This document shows, one piece after another, positions 1-5,785 of a DNA stretch of 7,063 nucleotides. Under the pieces are notes generated by a model. It did not search any database. It saw only the letters and a list, made by a program, of their open reading frames with translations, and was not told the DNA's origin. Source of the stretch: Candidatus Izemoplasmatales bacterium. GTDB lineage: Bacteria; Bacillota_I; Bacilli_A; Izemoplasmatales; Hujiaoplasmataceae. The DNA is taken from contig JAQWBC010000048.1 in the NCBI GenBank assembly GCA_028707415.1, positions 1 to 7,063 on the forward strand, given 5' to 3'. Made by a program: the position numbers and the translations under genes. Each line of letters opens with the position of its first letter. The first letter of the stretch is position 1.

Positions 1-381
1 AAAGAAGCTACTTATAAAGTCGCAGGTATTGATGTCAATGTCGCCGTCGTTCACGGTGGAAGGGCAATAAAAACCTTCTTGGAAATATTGAAAAAAGGTG
101 AAAAACAATATCATTTCGTCGAATTTATGGGATGTACAGGCGGATGCGTCAATGGCGGTGGACAGCCGATAGTAAATGCTTACACTCAAGAGAAAGTCGA
201 TGTTCGGGCGCTTCGTGCTAAAGTATTATATAACATTGATGCTAATACACCATTCCGTAAATCGCATGAAAGCGAAGCAATCAAAGCTATATACGCTGAT
301 TTCTTAGGACAGCCAAACTCACATATTGCCCATGAATTGTTACACACAACGTATTCAAAACGAGATTCTTATTCTAAATAA
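1..381 (+). CDS. hydA: [FeFe] hydrogenase catalytic subunit, C-terminal fragment (5' end outside window)
   Basis: The frame is open from base 1 to the TAA at 379-381 and gives 126 residues of a protein that begins upstream. The third H-cluster signature is visible: E-F-M-G-C-T-G-G-C-V-N-G-G-G-Q-P, with cysteines at fragment residues 45 and 49. In the family these two cysteines help hold the [4Fe-4S] part of the H-cluster. The tail matches the hydrogenase small-subunit domain, with a V-D-x-R-x-x-x-L-Y region and the typical ending HELLHTTY. The enzyme reduces protons to H2, or oxidises H2, with ferredoxin or NAD(P)H-linked partners. The partner module cannot be judged from this fragment. The residue between the first Cys and GGC is Thr, where Pro is common. 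A TTG at 79 could be miscalled as a start, but similarity clearly continues upstream of it. Whether the full protein is HydA, HndD or a longer multi-domain form is unknown. Confidence 0.93.
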   Translation, partial: KEATYKVAGIDVNVAVVHGGRAIKTFLEILKKGEKQYHFVEFMGCTGGCVNGGGQPIVNAYTQEKVDVRALRAKVLYNIDANTPFRKSHESEAIKAIYADFLGQPNSHIAHELLHTTYSKRDSYSK

Positions 382-384
382 ACT

Positions 385-417
385 AAAAGGTTTTCCCGAT
401 GCTTGGGAAAACCTTTT
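385..417. terminator. bidirectional intrinsic terminator between convergent genes
   Basis: A perfect 13-bp inverted repeat (385-397 with 405-417) encloses a 7-base loop. The ends of the arms are A-rich on one side and T-rich on the other, so a short U-run follows the GC part of the stem in either direction. It lies 3 bases after the hydrogenase stop and 4 bases before the end of the opposing regulator gene, so it probably ends both transcripts. The U-tract is only four bases on the + strand, so efficiency is uncertain. Confidence 0.88.
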
Positions 418-421
418 CTCA

Positions 422-1018
422 TTATATCAAAGTAATGAAACGTCGATTAACGGTGATCAATCTTGCTTTTTGCATTCGGGATAATTCTCTTGACAAAGAG
501 GGGCGACGGACATTAAGAAAAGTTGCTAAATCCTCGCGAGTAATTGGTACAACAATAGTTTTCTGGTTTTGTTTTTTCGATTCGGAATCGAAATAAAAAA
601 GCAACCGGTCGCGGAGCGTTGGTAGTCCCAGCAATTTTAGGTCTTGCTTAAGACGAAATGTTTTATCAGCCAAATGTTTTAAGTAATAGATGAGAATTTC
701 GTTGCTGGACTGGAGCATTTTAATAAATTGATCAGTTTCAAAAAAGGCAACAGTGGCCGCTTTTCTGGCAATTACATTGCCGAGATAAACGTTAGTTTCA
801 GCCAGTAATAAGACATCGCCAAAAAATTGACCTACTCCGACAACTTGGATAACAAATTCATTACCATCACGGGTCACGGAGCGAATGATTATCTCTCCGC
901 TGATAACGTATGCTATTTGATGACAGGCATCATCTTCTAAAAACAGAATTTCGTTTTCTTGATAGGTTTGTTTATTTGATGCAAAAAGCAAAAGATTATT
1001 GACAATATCCGAATTCAT
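422..1018 (-). CDS. Crp/Fnr-family transcriptional regulator
   Basis: A 198-residue protein with an N-terminal cyclic-nucleotide-binding-like beta-barrel (about residues 10-110, including G41-E42, G52 and the G-x-F-F-G-D turn at 63-68). A dimerisation helix follows, then a C-terminal winged helix-turn-helix (residues 159-198), with recognition helix residues R171-R172-P-S-L-S-R-E. The wing ends at the last residue, so the protein is compact for the family. There is one cysteine (C32), so the four-cysteine [4Fe-4S] site of FNR is absent. The phosphate-binding Arg-Ser/Ala expected after the FGE turn in cAMP receptors is not seen. The effector is therefore unknown; haem or NO-type sensing, as in other family branches, is only a possibility. 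I chose ATG 1016-1018 because an AAAGGAG sequence (1024-1030) lies 5 bases before it. An in-frame ATG at 1037-1039 lies inside the operator palindrome and has no such site. The gene is divergent from the ABC operon and probably controls it. Confidence 0.92.
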   Translation of the reverse strand: MNSDIVNNLLLFASNKQTYQENEILFLEDDACHQIAYVISGEIIIRSVTRDGNEFVIQVVGVGQFFGDVLLLAETNVYLGNVIARKAATVAFFETDQFIKMLQSSNEILIYYLKHLADKTFRLKQDLKLLGLPTLRDRLLFYFDSESKKQNQKTIVVPITREDLATFLNVRRPSLSRELSRMQKARLITVNRRFITLI

Positions 1019-1023
1019 ATTAT

Positions 1024-1030
1024 CTCCTTT
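1024..1030 (-). promoter_or_regulatory. ribosome binding site that fixes the regulator start
   Basis: Read on the minus strand this is AAAGGAG, 5 bases before the ATG at 1018. It supports the shorter, 198-residue regulator over a 205-residue form starting at 1039. Confidence 0.85.
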
Positions 1031-1031
1031 G

Positions 1032-1047
1032 TGTAACATATGTTACA
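1032..1047. promoter_or_regulatory. Crp/Fnr-type operator, perfect 16-bp palindrome
   Basis: TGTAACATATGTTACA is identical to its own reverse complement. It has the two-fold layout of Crp/Fnr-family sites (half-site TGTAAC, 4-base centre) and sits between a Crp/Fnr regulator gene and its divergent neighbour. Its centre (1039.5) is 41.5 bases upstream of the predicted + strand start point at about 1081, the class II activator position. It also begins 1 base downstream of the predicted minus-strand start point at about 1048, where a bound protein would block transcription. The half-site differs from classical CRP (TGTGA) and FNR (TTGAT). That the neighbouring regulator binds here is inference. 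Confidence 0.82.
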
Positions 1048-1074
1048 TATTATTATTATATTCCATTGTATAAT
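1046..1074 (+). promoter_or_regulatory. predicted activator-dependent promoter of the ABC importer operon
   Basis: A perfect -10 TATAAT lies at 1069-1074. The hexamer 17 bases upstream (1046-1051, CATATT) hardly resembles TTGACA. A strong -10 with almost no -35, and a palindrome centred at -41.5, is typical of promoters needing a Crp/Fnr-type class II activator. The start point would be near 1081, leaving an 18-base leader that contains the ribosome binding site (GGAAGG, 1085-1090). Confidence 0.62.
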
Positions 1075-1083
1075 AAAAAGCAA
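1055..1083 (-). promoter_or_regulatory. predicted promoter of the Crp/Fnr regulator
   Basis: On the minus strand there is a perfect -10 TATAAT (1060-1055) and a partial -35 TTGCTT (1083-1078), separated by 17 bases. The predicted start point is near 1048, giving a 30-base leader. The operator palindrome begins immediately downstream, which suggests negative autoregulation. Confidence 0.6.
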
Positions 1084-1098
1084 AGGAAGGATACCTTG

Positions 1099-2022
1099 AT
1101 GAAAAAAACATTGATTGTTATATTAACGTTTTTAATTATCACAATACTTTTCGGATGTCAAAACGAGACATCCGTATTAACAATTATGACCCCGGCTGGA
1201 TCACCAGCATTATCGCAGTTATATGTTCAAGAAGATTCGGAGCATTATACCGTGGATGTTATCAACGGCTCGGATCCTTTGCTTGCGGCTTTTGCATCGG
1301 GAAGTCATGATGTTATTTTCGCTCCGACTAATCTAGGTGCTAAACTATATAACAGCGGGACGGAGTATCAATTTGCCGGAACGGTTACTTGGGGAAATTA
1401 TTACCTGGTTGCTAAAGGACAAACCGTTTTTGATTTAGAATCATTAACGGATAAAACGATTTTAGCTTTCGGTAAAAATCAAACATCTGATATTATTCTT
1501 CAATATATATTAGCAGAAAACGATATTGAAGTCATCTTTGCGGAGCCATATGCCGACTCAACCGCCGATACTTTATCAAGGTTCATTGCGGATAATTCTT
1601 TAATCATTTTGATTGCAGAACCATCGTTATCGGTTTTAGCTTCTCGAGTTGAAGGACTACAGATTATTGATCTTCAGAACGAATATGAAGAACTTACGGG
1701 TGCCGATTCGTATCCACAAGCCGGCGTATTTGTGAAGACATCGCTTGATAAAGCAGTTGTACAAACATTTTTATCAGCGCTTTCCTTATCGGTTGTTACT
1801 GTCAACGCCAATTTGGGTGAAGCAGCTGATTTAGCAGTTAATTTTGGTTATGGTTTCACTAAAGAAGTGTTGCTATCGGCGATTCCTAACAGCCACTTGA
1901 ATTATGTTTCGGCATTGAATTCAAAAACAGCTTTGGAAGCGTATTTCACGATGATTTTGCAATACAATGGCAATCTTATCGGCAATAAGTTGCCTGATGA
2001 TGATTTCTATTTTAAACCATAA
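1099..2022 (+). CDS. ABC transporter substrate-binding lipoprotein, NitT/TauT-like
   Basis: A 307-residue secreted lipoprotein. The N-terminus has Met-Lys-Lys, then a hydrophobic stretch (residues 5-18) and a lipobox L-F-G-C with the lipidated Cys at 20. The mature part looks like a type II periplasmic-binding fold of the NitT/TauT (SsuA/TauA/NMT1-like) group. A first strand runs into a T-P-A-G-S-P-A loop, followed by G-S-x-D-V-I-F-A-P-T-N, where this family typically lines the ligand cleft. The substrate cannot be read from sequence; family members bind nitrate, sulfonates, thiamine precursors and other small molecules. The start is ATG 1099, with GGAAGG 8 bases upstream. An upstream TTG at 1066 overlaps the -10 and is rejected. 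The permease gene follows after 12 bases, so the two are co-transcribed. The divergent Crp/Fnr regulator and the palindrome at 1032-1047 probably control expression. Confidence 0.87.
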   Translation: MKKTLIVILTFLIITILFGCQNETSVLTIMTPAGSPALSQLYVQEDSEHYTVDVINGSDPLLAAFASGSHDVIFAPTNLGAKLYNSGTEYQFAGTVTWGNYYLVAKGQTVFDLESLTDKTILAFGKNQTSDIILQYILAENDIEVIFAEPYADSTADTLSRFIADNSLIILIAEPSLSVLASRVEGLQIIDLQNEYEELTGADSYPQAGVFVKTSLDKAVVQTFLSALSLSVVTVNANLGEAADLAVNFGYGFTKEVLLSAIPNSHLNYVSALNSKTALEAYFTMILQYNGNLIGNKLPDDDFYFKP

Positions 2023-2034
2023 AGGAAAAATAAT

Positions 2035-2787
2035 ATGAAAAAACCGCTTTTGACCGTTTCCTCTTTGTTTTTCGCGTTTCTAATTTGGATGATTGCCTCC
2101 ATGGTAGTTGGGAACACCTTATTACTGCCGGGTCCGATAGCTGTCGTAGAGGCGATTTGGGATATTATTACTGGTTCAGAAAATTTATTAGCAATCGGGG
2201 CAACGTTATTAAGATTGATATTAGCGATGGCAATCGCTTTAATCTTAGGCTTGGTTTTAGGCATGATTGCTGGATTAAAGCCGGATTTTGGTCATTTTAT
2301 GAAACCAATCGTTTCCATTTTACGGACGGTACCAGTAATTTCTATTGTTGTGATTCTTTTGATTGTTTTTGGGTTCAGTAAAACCCCGTATATTATAACT
2401 TTTCTGATGATTTTCCCGCTTATCTACCAAGCAATATCCGATGGCATCAAAAATATTGATCAGGAATTAGTTGATGTTTATCGTCTGGAAGATAATCATT
2501 TCTTTACTGGATTAAGATATTGTTATTTGCCGTTGATAAAAGAAAGTATTAAAACGGCTTTTCTTCAGTCGGCTGGATTGGGAATAAAAGTATTGATTAT
2601 GGCAGAGTATCTTTCTCAAACGCAAATTTCTATTGGTAATCGGTTATATTTAGAAAAAATCAATTTGAATTATGATTATGTGTTCGCATGGACAGCGATT
2701 TTAATTCTGATTGCGATTGCTTTTGAAACCATTATAGAAAGATATGCAAAAAAAAGAGAGATAAACAAAGCCAATATTGATACTTAA
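2035..2787 (+). CDS. ABC transporter permease, NitT/TauT (SsuC/TauC-like) type
   Basis: A 250-residue integral membrane protein with about six hydrophobic segments (roughly residues 5-30, 53-83, 100-120, 121-140, 175-195 and 216-235). This is the size and layout of BPD_transp_1 permeases of the SsuC/TauC/NrtB group. Between segments 4 and 5 is a degenerate EAA-type coupling loop (around residues 145-168: E-D-N-H-F-F-T-G-L-R-Y, then L-P-L-I), which contacts the ATPase in this family. AAAGGA lies about 8 bases before the ATG. The gene forms an operon with the binding lipoprotein upstream. No ATP-binding subunit follows; the next element is a separate promoter and riboswitch. The pump must borrow an ATPase encoded elsewhere, or the operon has lost one. 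I see no terminator directly after the stop, so transcription may run into the riboswitch. Confidence 0.9.
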   Translation: MKKPLLTVSSLFFAFLIWMIASMVVGNTLLLPGPIAVVEAIWDIITGSENLLAIGATLLRLILAMAIALILGLVLGMIAGLKPDFGHFMKPIVSILRTVPVISIVVILLIVFGFSKTPYIITFLMIFPLIYQAISDGIKNIDQELVDVYRLEDNHFFTGLRYCYLPLIKESIKTAFLQSAGLGIKVLIMAEYLSQTQISIGNRLYLEKINLNYDYVFAWTAILILIAIAFETIIERYAKKREINKANIDT

Positions 2788-2801
2788 GGTTGGAAAATCG
2801 A

Positions 2802-2830
2802 TTGACAATTAACTCATAATTTTGTATCAT
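2802..2830 (+). promoter_or_regulatory. strong sigma-A-type promoter of the riboswitch/ATPase transcript
   Basis: A perfect -35 TTGACA (2802-2807), a 17-base spacer and a -10 TATCAT (2825-2830, one mismatch). The predicted start near 2837 places the first nucleotides at the 5' edge of the riboswitch P1 helix, which independently supports the call. Confidence 0.87.
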
Positions 2831-2836
2831 ATTCAC

Positions 2837-2926
2837 GACATAAGGGAGTAGCTGACGCCCCGCGTAATTAAATCAACATCATGGCCGCCAATCGGTCTGG
2901 TTTAATTTTAAACAGCAAGACTTATG
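2837..2926 (+). promoter_or_regulatory. yybP-ykoY riboswitch aptamer (Mn2+-sensing)
   Basis: The conserved yybP-ykoY pieces appear in order. A GGGAGTAGC loop (2844-2852) follows P1, an ATCAACAT segment (2872-2879) provides the second half of the metal site, and AGCAAGA (2914-2920) returns to P1. Helices can be drawn by eye: P1 CATAAG (2839-2844) with CTTATG (2921-2926); P2 GCTG (2851-2854) with CAGC (2913-2916); a small hairpin 2855-2865; a long arm 2866-2874 with 2899-2907; and an apical stem 2883-2887 with 2893-2897. Members of this class bind Mn2+ at the junction of two conserved loops and usually turn on exporters. The gene downstream is a P-type cation ATPase, a recurrent partner of this riboswitch in lactic acid bacteria and streptococci. 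Confidence 0.93.
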
Positions 2927-2953
2927 CACAAGGACAGTGCATGAGTCTTTTTT
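2917..2953 (+). terminator. riboswitch expression-platform terminator
   Basis: A 13-bp hairpin (2917-2929 with 2937-2949, one G-U wobble) has a 7-base loop and runs into six T residues (2948-2953). Its 5' arm contains CTTATG (2921-2926), the 3' strand of the aptamer's P1. The two structures are therefore mutually exclusive. Mn2+-stabilised P1 would prevent terminator formation and switch the ATPase gene on. It may also end transcripts arriving from the ABC operon. Confidence 0.92.
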
Positions 2954-2980
2954 AAATTACATGCAAGAAAGGGTATAAAG

Positions 2981-5674
2981 ATGGAAGCATATCAAATCGA
3001 GGCAAAGAGTTTGCTTCAACAATTGGATACAAATGCAAAGACTGGATTGACAAATGAAGAAGTAATCAAACGTCAGCTGGCTGATGGCAAAAACGAACTA
3101 GCGGAAAAAAAGAAGAAAACCCTTTTTAGAATGTTTTTAGAACAATTCAAAGATTTTTTGGTAATTATTCTGTTAATTGCGGCGGGGATATCAGTTGTCA
3201 CCGGGATTTTGACAAACGAAGGATTATTAGATGGAATTATCATTTTTACCGTTGTAATTTTGAATGCTATTTTAGGCGTAACCCAAGAACAAAAAGCTAA
3301 TAACGCTCTAGCGGCATTAAAAAAAATGAGTTCGCCACACGCAAAAGTGTTGCGCAACGGAAAGACTTGTGAAATTGCTTCACCGGAATTGGTACGTGGG
3401 GACATTGTTTTTTTAGAAGTTGGAGATTTTATTCCAGCCGATGTTAGACTGATTGAAAGCACAAACTTTCAAACTGATGAGGCAGCTTTAACCGGGGAAT
3501 CACAGCCGGTTGAAAAATATGCAAAACAGACTTATGAAGAAACGAAACCACTAGCGGAACGCCAAAACATGACATATATGTCAACCCTGGTTTCTTCGGG
3601 AAAGGCTACCGGTGTTGTAACTGACATTGGAATGCAAACGGAAATTGGCAAGATTGCGACAATGCTAGATACGGTTGAAGAAGGGAAAACACCTTTACAA
3701 AAAACCATTGATCAATTCGCAAAAATTCTTGGCGTTATTTGTATCGCGGTTTCGGTTGTTGTCTTCGTTCTCGGAATCATGGATTTAGAACATAACAACA
3801 TTTTTGAAATCTTCTTGACCGCAATTGCTTTAGCGGTTGCGGCAATCCCTGAAGGGTTGACCGCGGTTATCACGGTTGTGTTAGCTTTAGGTATGCAGCG
3901 GATGGTTAAACGGAATGCCATCATTAAAAATCTATCGACGGTGGAAACGTTGGGACAAGCTACAGTCATCTGTTCGGACAAAACCGGCACTCTCACCCAA
4001 AACAAAATGACGGTCCAAAGGGTTTTTGATCTTGAATGTGAATATACCGTAACGGGTGTTGGATATGATACTGCAGGAAGCATCATTTATAACGATGCCC
4101 CGGCTTCAATCACAAATAATCTTGATATTATGATGAAAATTTGTTTGTTATGCAATGATTCGAAACTCGAAGGAACAGAAAAGGTTATCGGCGATCCGAC
4201 TGAAGGCGCCTTGTTAATATTGGCAGCTAAAGCTGGATTTGATCATGATACCGCAAAGGAAAAATACCCTCAGCTTAATGAGTATTCATTTGATTCTGAT
4301 CGAAAAATGATGACTTCAATTAATATCATTGATGATCAGAATTATGTATTAACCAAGGGAGCTTGTGATCAACTTATCAAACGGTGCGCGTACATTAGTT
4401 TTAAAGGTGTTGTTCGCGAAATTACTAACACTGACAAAAAAATGATATTATCACAAAACGAAGCTTTTTCGCAACAAGCTTATCGAGTTTTGGGATATGC
4501 TTATCAAACAACTTGCGAGCCCATGAGTAAAGATTTGGAGAATAATTTAATTTTCGTTGGTTTAACGGCAATGATTGATCCGCCCAGAGAAGAAGCCGCG
4601 GAAGCCATAAAACTGTGCCATCAAGCGGGCATTCGCGTAATGATGATTACCGGCGACCACTTAACAACGGCCAAAGCCATCGCTTCCGATCTCGGGATTT
4701 TGAAGCCCGGTCATTTGGCTTTATCCGGCGAAGACACGGAAAAGATGACAGATGAAGAGTATGAAGAAGCTATCATGAATTGCGATGTGTTTGCTCGAAG
4801 CACGCCAAAAGATAAGATTAAGATTGTCAATATATTGCAAAAACACGGTGAAATCGTGGCGATGACTGGCGATGGAGTTAATGATTCGCCCGCATTAAAG
4901 CAAGCTGATATCGGCGTCGCGATGGGAATCACGGGAACGGAAGTATCTAAAGAGGCCAGTAACATGATTCTGACAGATGACAATTTTGCCTCGATTGTAT
5001 CTGCTGTTGAAGAAGGCCGAGTCATTTATAGCAATATTCGCAAATTTACCATCTATTTAGTTTCCTGCAACATTGGGGAAATACTTATTATTTTGATTGC
5101 GATGGTTTTTTCATCGACTTTTCATTACGTGATTCCACTGCTGGCAATCCATTTACTGTGGATTAATTTGATGACAGATTCATTCCCGGCCTTTGCTTTG
5201 GGAATGGAGAAACAAGAGGAAGGCATCATGAGCCAAAAACCACGGGGATCAAAAGAACAGCTATTAAATAAGCAGACACTTATCAAGATTTTTATTCAAG
5301 GTATTGGATTGGCGGTAGCGGCGTTAGCAAGTTTCTTGATTGGAATCTCCATTAGTGGAGCATCAGTTACCCAGGCAAGAACAATGATCTTTTTAACAGT
5401 TGTTTTTGGAGAATTGATTCGGACTTATTCCGCGCGTTCGGAGACAAAATATCTATTCCAAATGAAACCTTTTGCTAACAAGTACATCAATTACGCCGTT
5501 ATGTTCTCGCTTTTATTGGTTTTGTTACTTGTATATATTCCGCCATTCGCTAATATTTTTGGTCTTGAAGCATTAACTCTTGGAGAATTGGCGATTGCAG
5601 CTGGATTAGGGTTTGTCCCCTTCTTATTCGCTGAAGCAACAAAACTATTTCATTCAATCGACAAAAACAAGTAA
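2981..5674 (+). CDS. P2A-type cation-transporting ATPase, probable Mn2+ (and/or Ca2+) exporter
   Basis: An 897-residue membrane ATPase of normal length for SERCA/PMR1-like bacterial pumps. In order: a cation-ATPase N-terminal domain (about 1-70), membrane helices M1-M2, actuator domain with TGES (171-174), M3-M4 with PEGLTA (290-295), phosphorylation site DKTGTLT (Asp333), nucleotide domain with a T-K-G-A motif, DPPR, hinge TGDGVND (629-635), then M5-M10. Ion-site residues can be matched to SERCA: E291 (E309), N697 and E700 in M5 (N768, E771), N729, T732 and D733 in M6 (N796, T799, D800), and E811 in M8 (E908). Both cation sites therefore look intact. ATP hydrolysis would drive divalent cation export from the cytoplasm. 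The Mn2+ riboswitch just upstream favours Mn2+, but Ca2+ cannot be excluded. The start is ATG 2981, with AAAGGG (2968-2973) 7 bases upstream. The gene is probably monocistronic. Confidence 0.95.
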   Translation: MEAYQIEAKSLLQQLDTNAKTGLTNEEVIKRQLADGKNELAEKKKKTLFRMFLEQFKDFLVIILLIAAGISVVTGILTNEGLLDGIIIFTVVILNAILGVTQEQKANNALAALKKMSSPHAKVLRNGKTCEIASPELVRGDIVFLEVGDFIPADVRLIESTNFQTDEAALTGESQPVEKYAKQTYEETKPLAERQNMTYMSTLVSSGKATGVVTDIGMQTEIGKIATMLDTVEEGKTPLQKTIDQFAKILGVICIAVSVVVFVLGIMDLEHNNIFEIFLTAIALAVAAIPEGLTAVITVVLALGMQRMVKRNAIIKNLSTVETLGQATVICSDKTGTLTQNKMTVQRVFDLECEYTVTGVGYDTAGSIIYNDAPASITNNLDIMMKICLLCNDSKLEGTEKVIGDPTEGALLILAAKAGFDHDTAKEKYPQLNEYSFDSDRKMMTSINIIDDQNYVLTKGACDQLIKRCAYISFKGVVREITNTDKKMILSQNEAFSQQAYRVLGYAYQTTCEPMSKDLENNLIFVGLTAMIDPPREEAAEAIKLCHQAGIRVMMITGDHLTTAKAIASDLGILKPGHLALSGEDTEKMTDEEYEEAIMNCDVFARSTPKDKIKIVNILQKHGEIVAMTGDGVNDSPALKQADIGVAMGITGTEVSKEASNMILTDDNFASIVSAVEEGRVIYSNIRKFTIYLVSCNIGEILIILIAMVFSSTFHYVIPLLAIHLLWINLMTDSFPAFALGMEKQEEGIMSQKPRGSKEQLLNKQTLIKIFIQGIGLAVAALASFLIGISISGASVTQARTMIFLTVVFGELIRTYSARSETKYLFQMKPFANKYINYAVMFSLLLVLLLVYIPPFANIFGLEALTLGELAIAAGLGFVPFLFAEATKLFHSIDKNK

Positions 5675-5719
5675 ATGCAGGATAATCACGAGATTTACCG
5701 GATATTTATGCATTGATTG

Positions 5720-5748
5720 TTGAAAATGAGAAACAGATAAGGTAAAAT
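5720..5748 (+). promoter_or_regulatory. predicted sigma-A promoter of the PH-like membrane protein gene
   Basis: A -35 TTGAAA (5720-5725), a 17-base spacer and a -10 TAAAAT (5743-5748), each close to consensus. The start point would be near 5755, giving a leader of about 31 bases that contains the ribosome binding site AAGGGG (5772-5777). No operator-like repeat is visible around it. Confidence 0.72.
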
Positions 5749-5785
5749 AACAGTACAGTGAGATGTGTGACAAGGGGATGATCCC

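Noticed and set aside
399..596. A 65-codon + strand reading frame starting in the terminator loop
   Set aside because: It lies antisense within the regulator's helix-turn-helix region, begins inside the shared terminator, and has no ribosome binding site or recognisable domain.
1019..1039. Longer start for the Crp/Fnr regulator at 1039
   Set aside because: That ATG lies inside the palindrome and lacks a ribosome binding site; the ATG at 1018 has AAAGGAG at the right distance.
1066..1098. Upstream TTG start for the binding lipoprotein
   Set aside because: It overlaps the predicted -10 and would put a charged extension before a normal lipoprotein signal peptide; the ATG at 1099 has a good ribosome binding site.
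2085..2381. Open frame overlapping the permease in another + frame, plus antisense frames at 2007-2264, 3073-3462, 3712-4086 and 4711-5025
   Set aside because: All lie fully within, or almost fully over, well-supported membrane protein genes, and their compositions are typical of shadow frames.
5674..5714. Possible terminator after the P-type ATPase (AATGCA with TGCATT, and an inner AATC/GATT)
   Set aside because: The stems are only 6 and 4 bp and AT-rich, the loop is long, and there is no T-run. I could not identify a convincing terminator for the ATPase gene.
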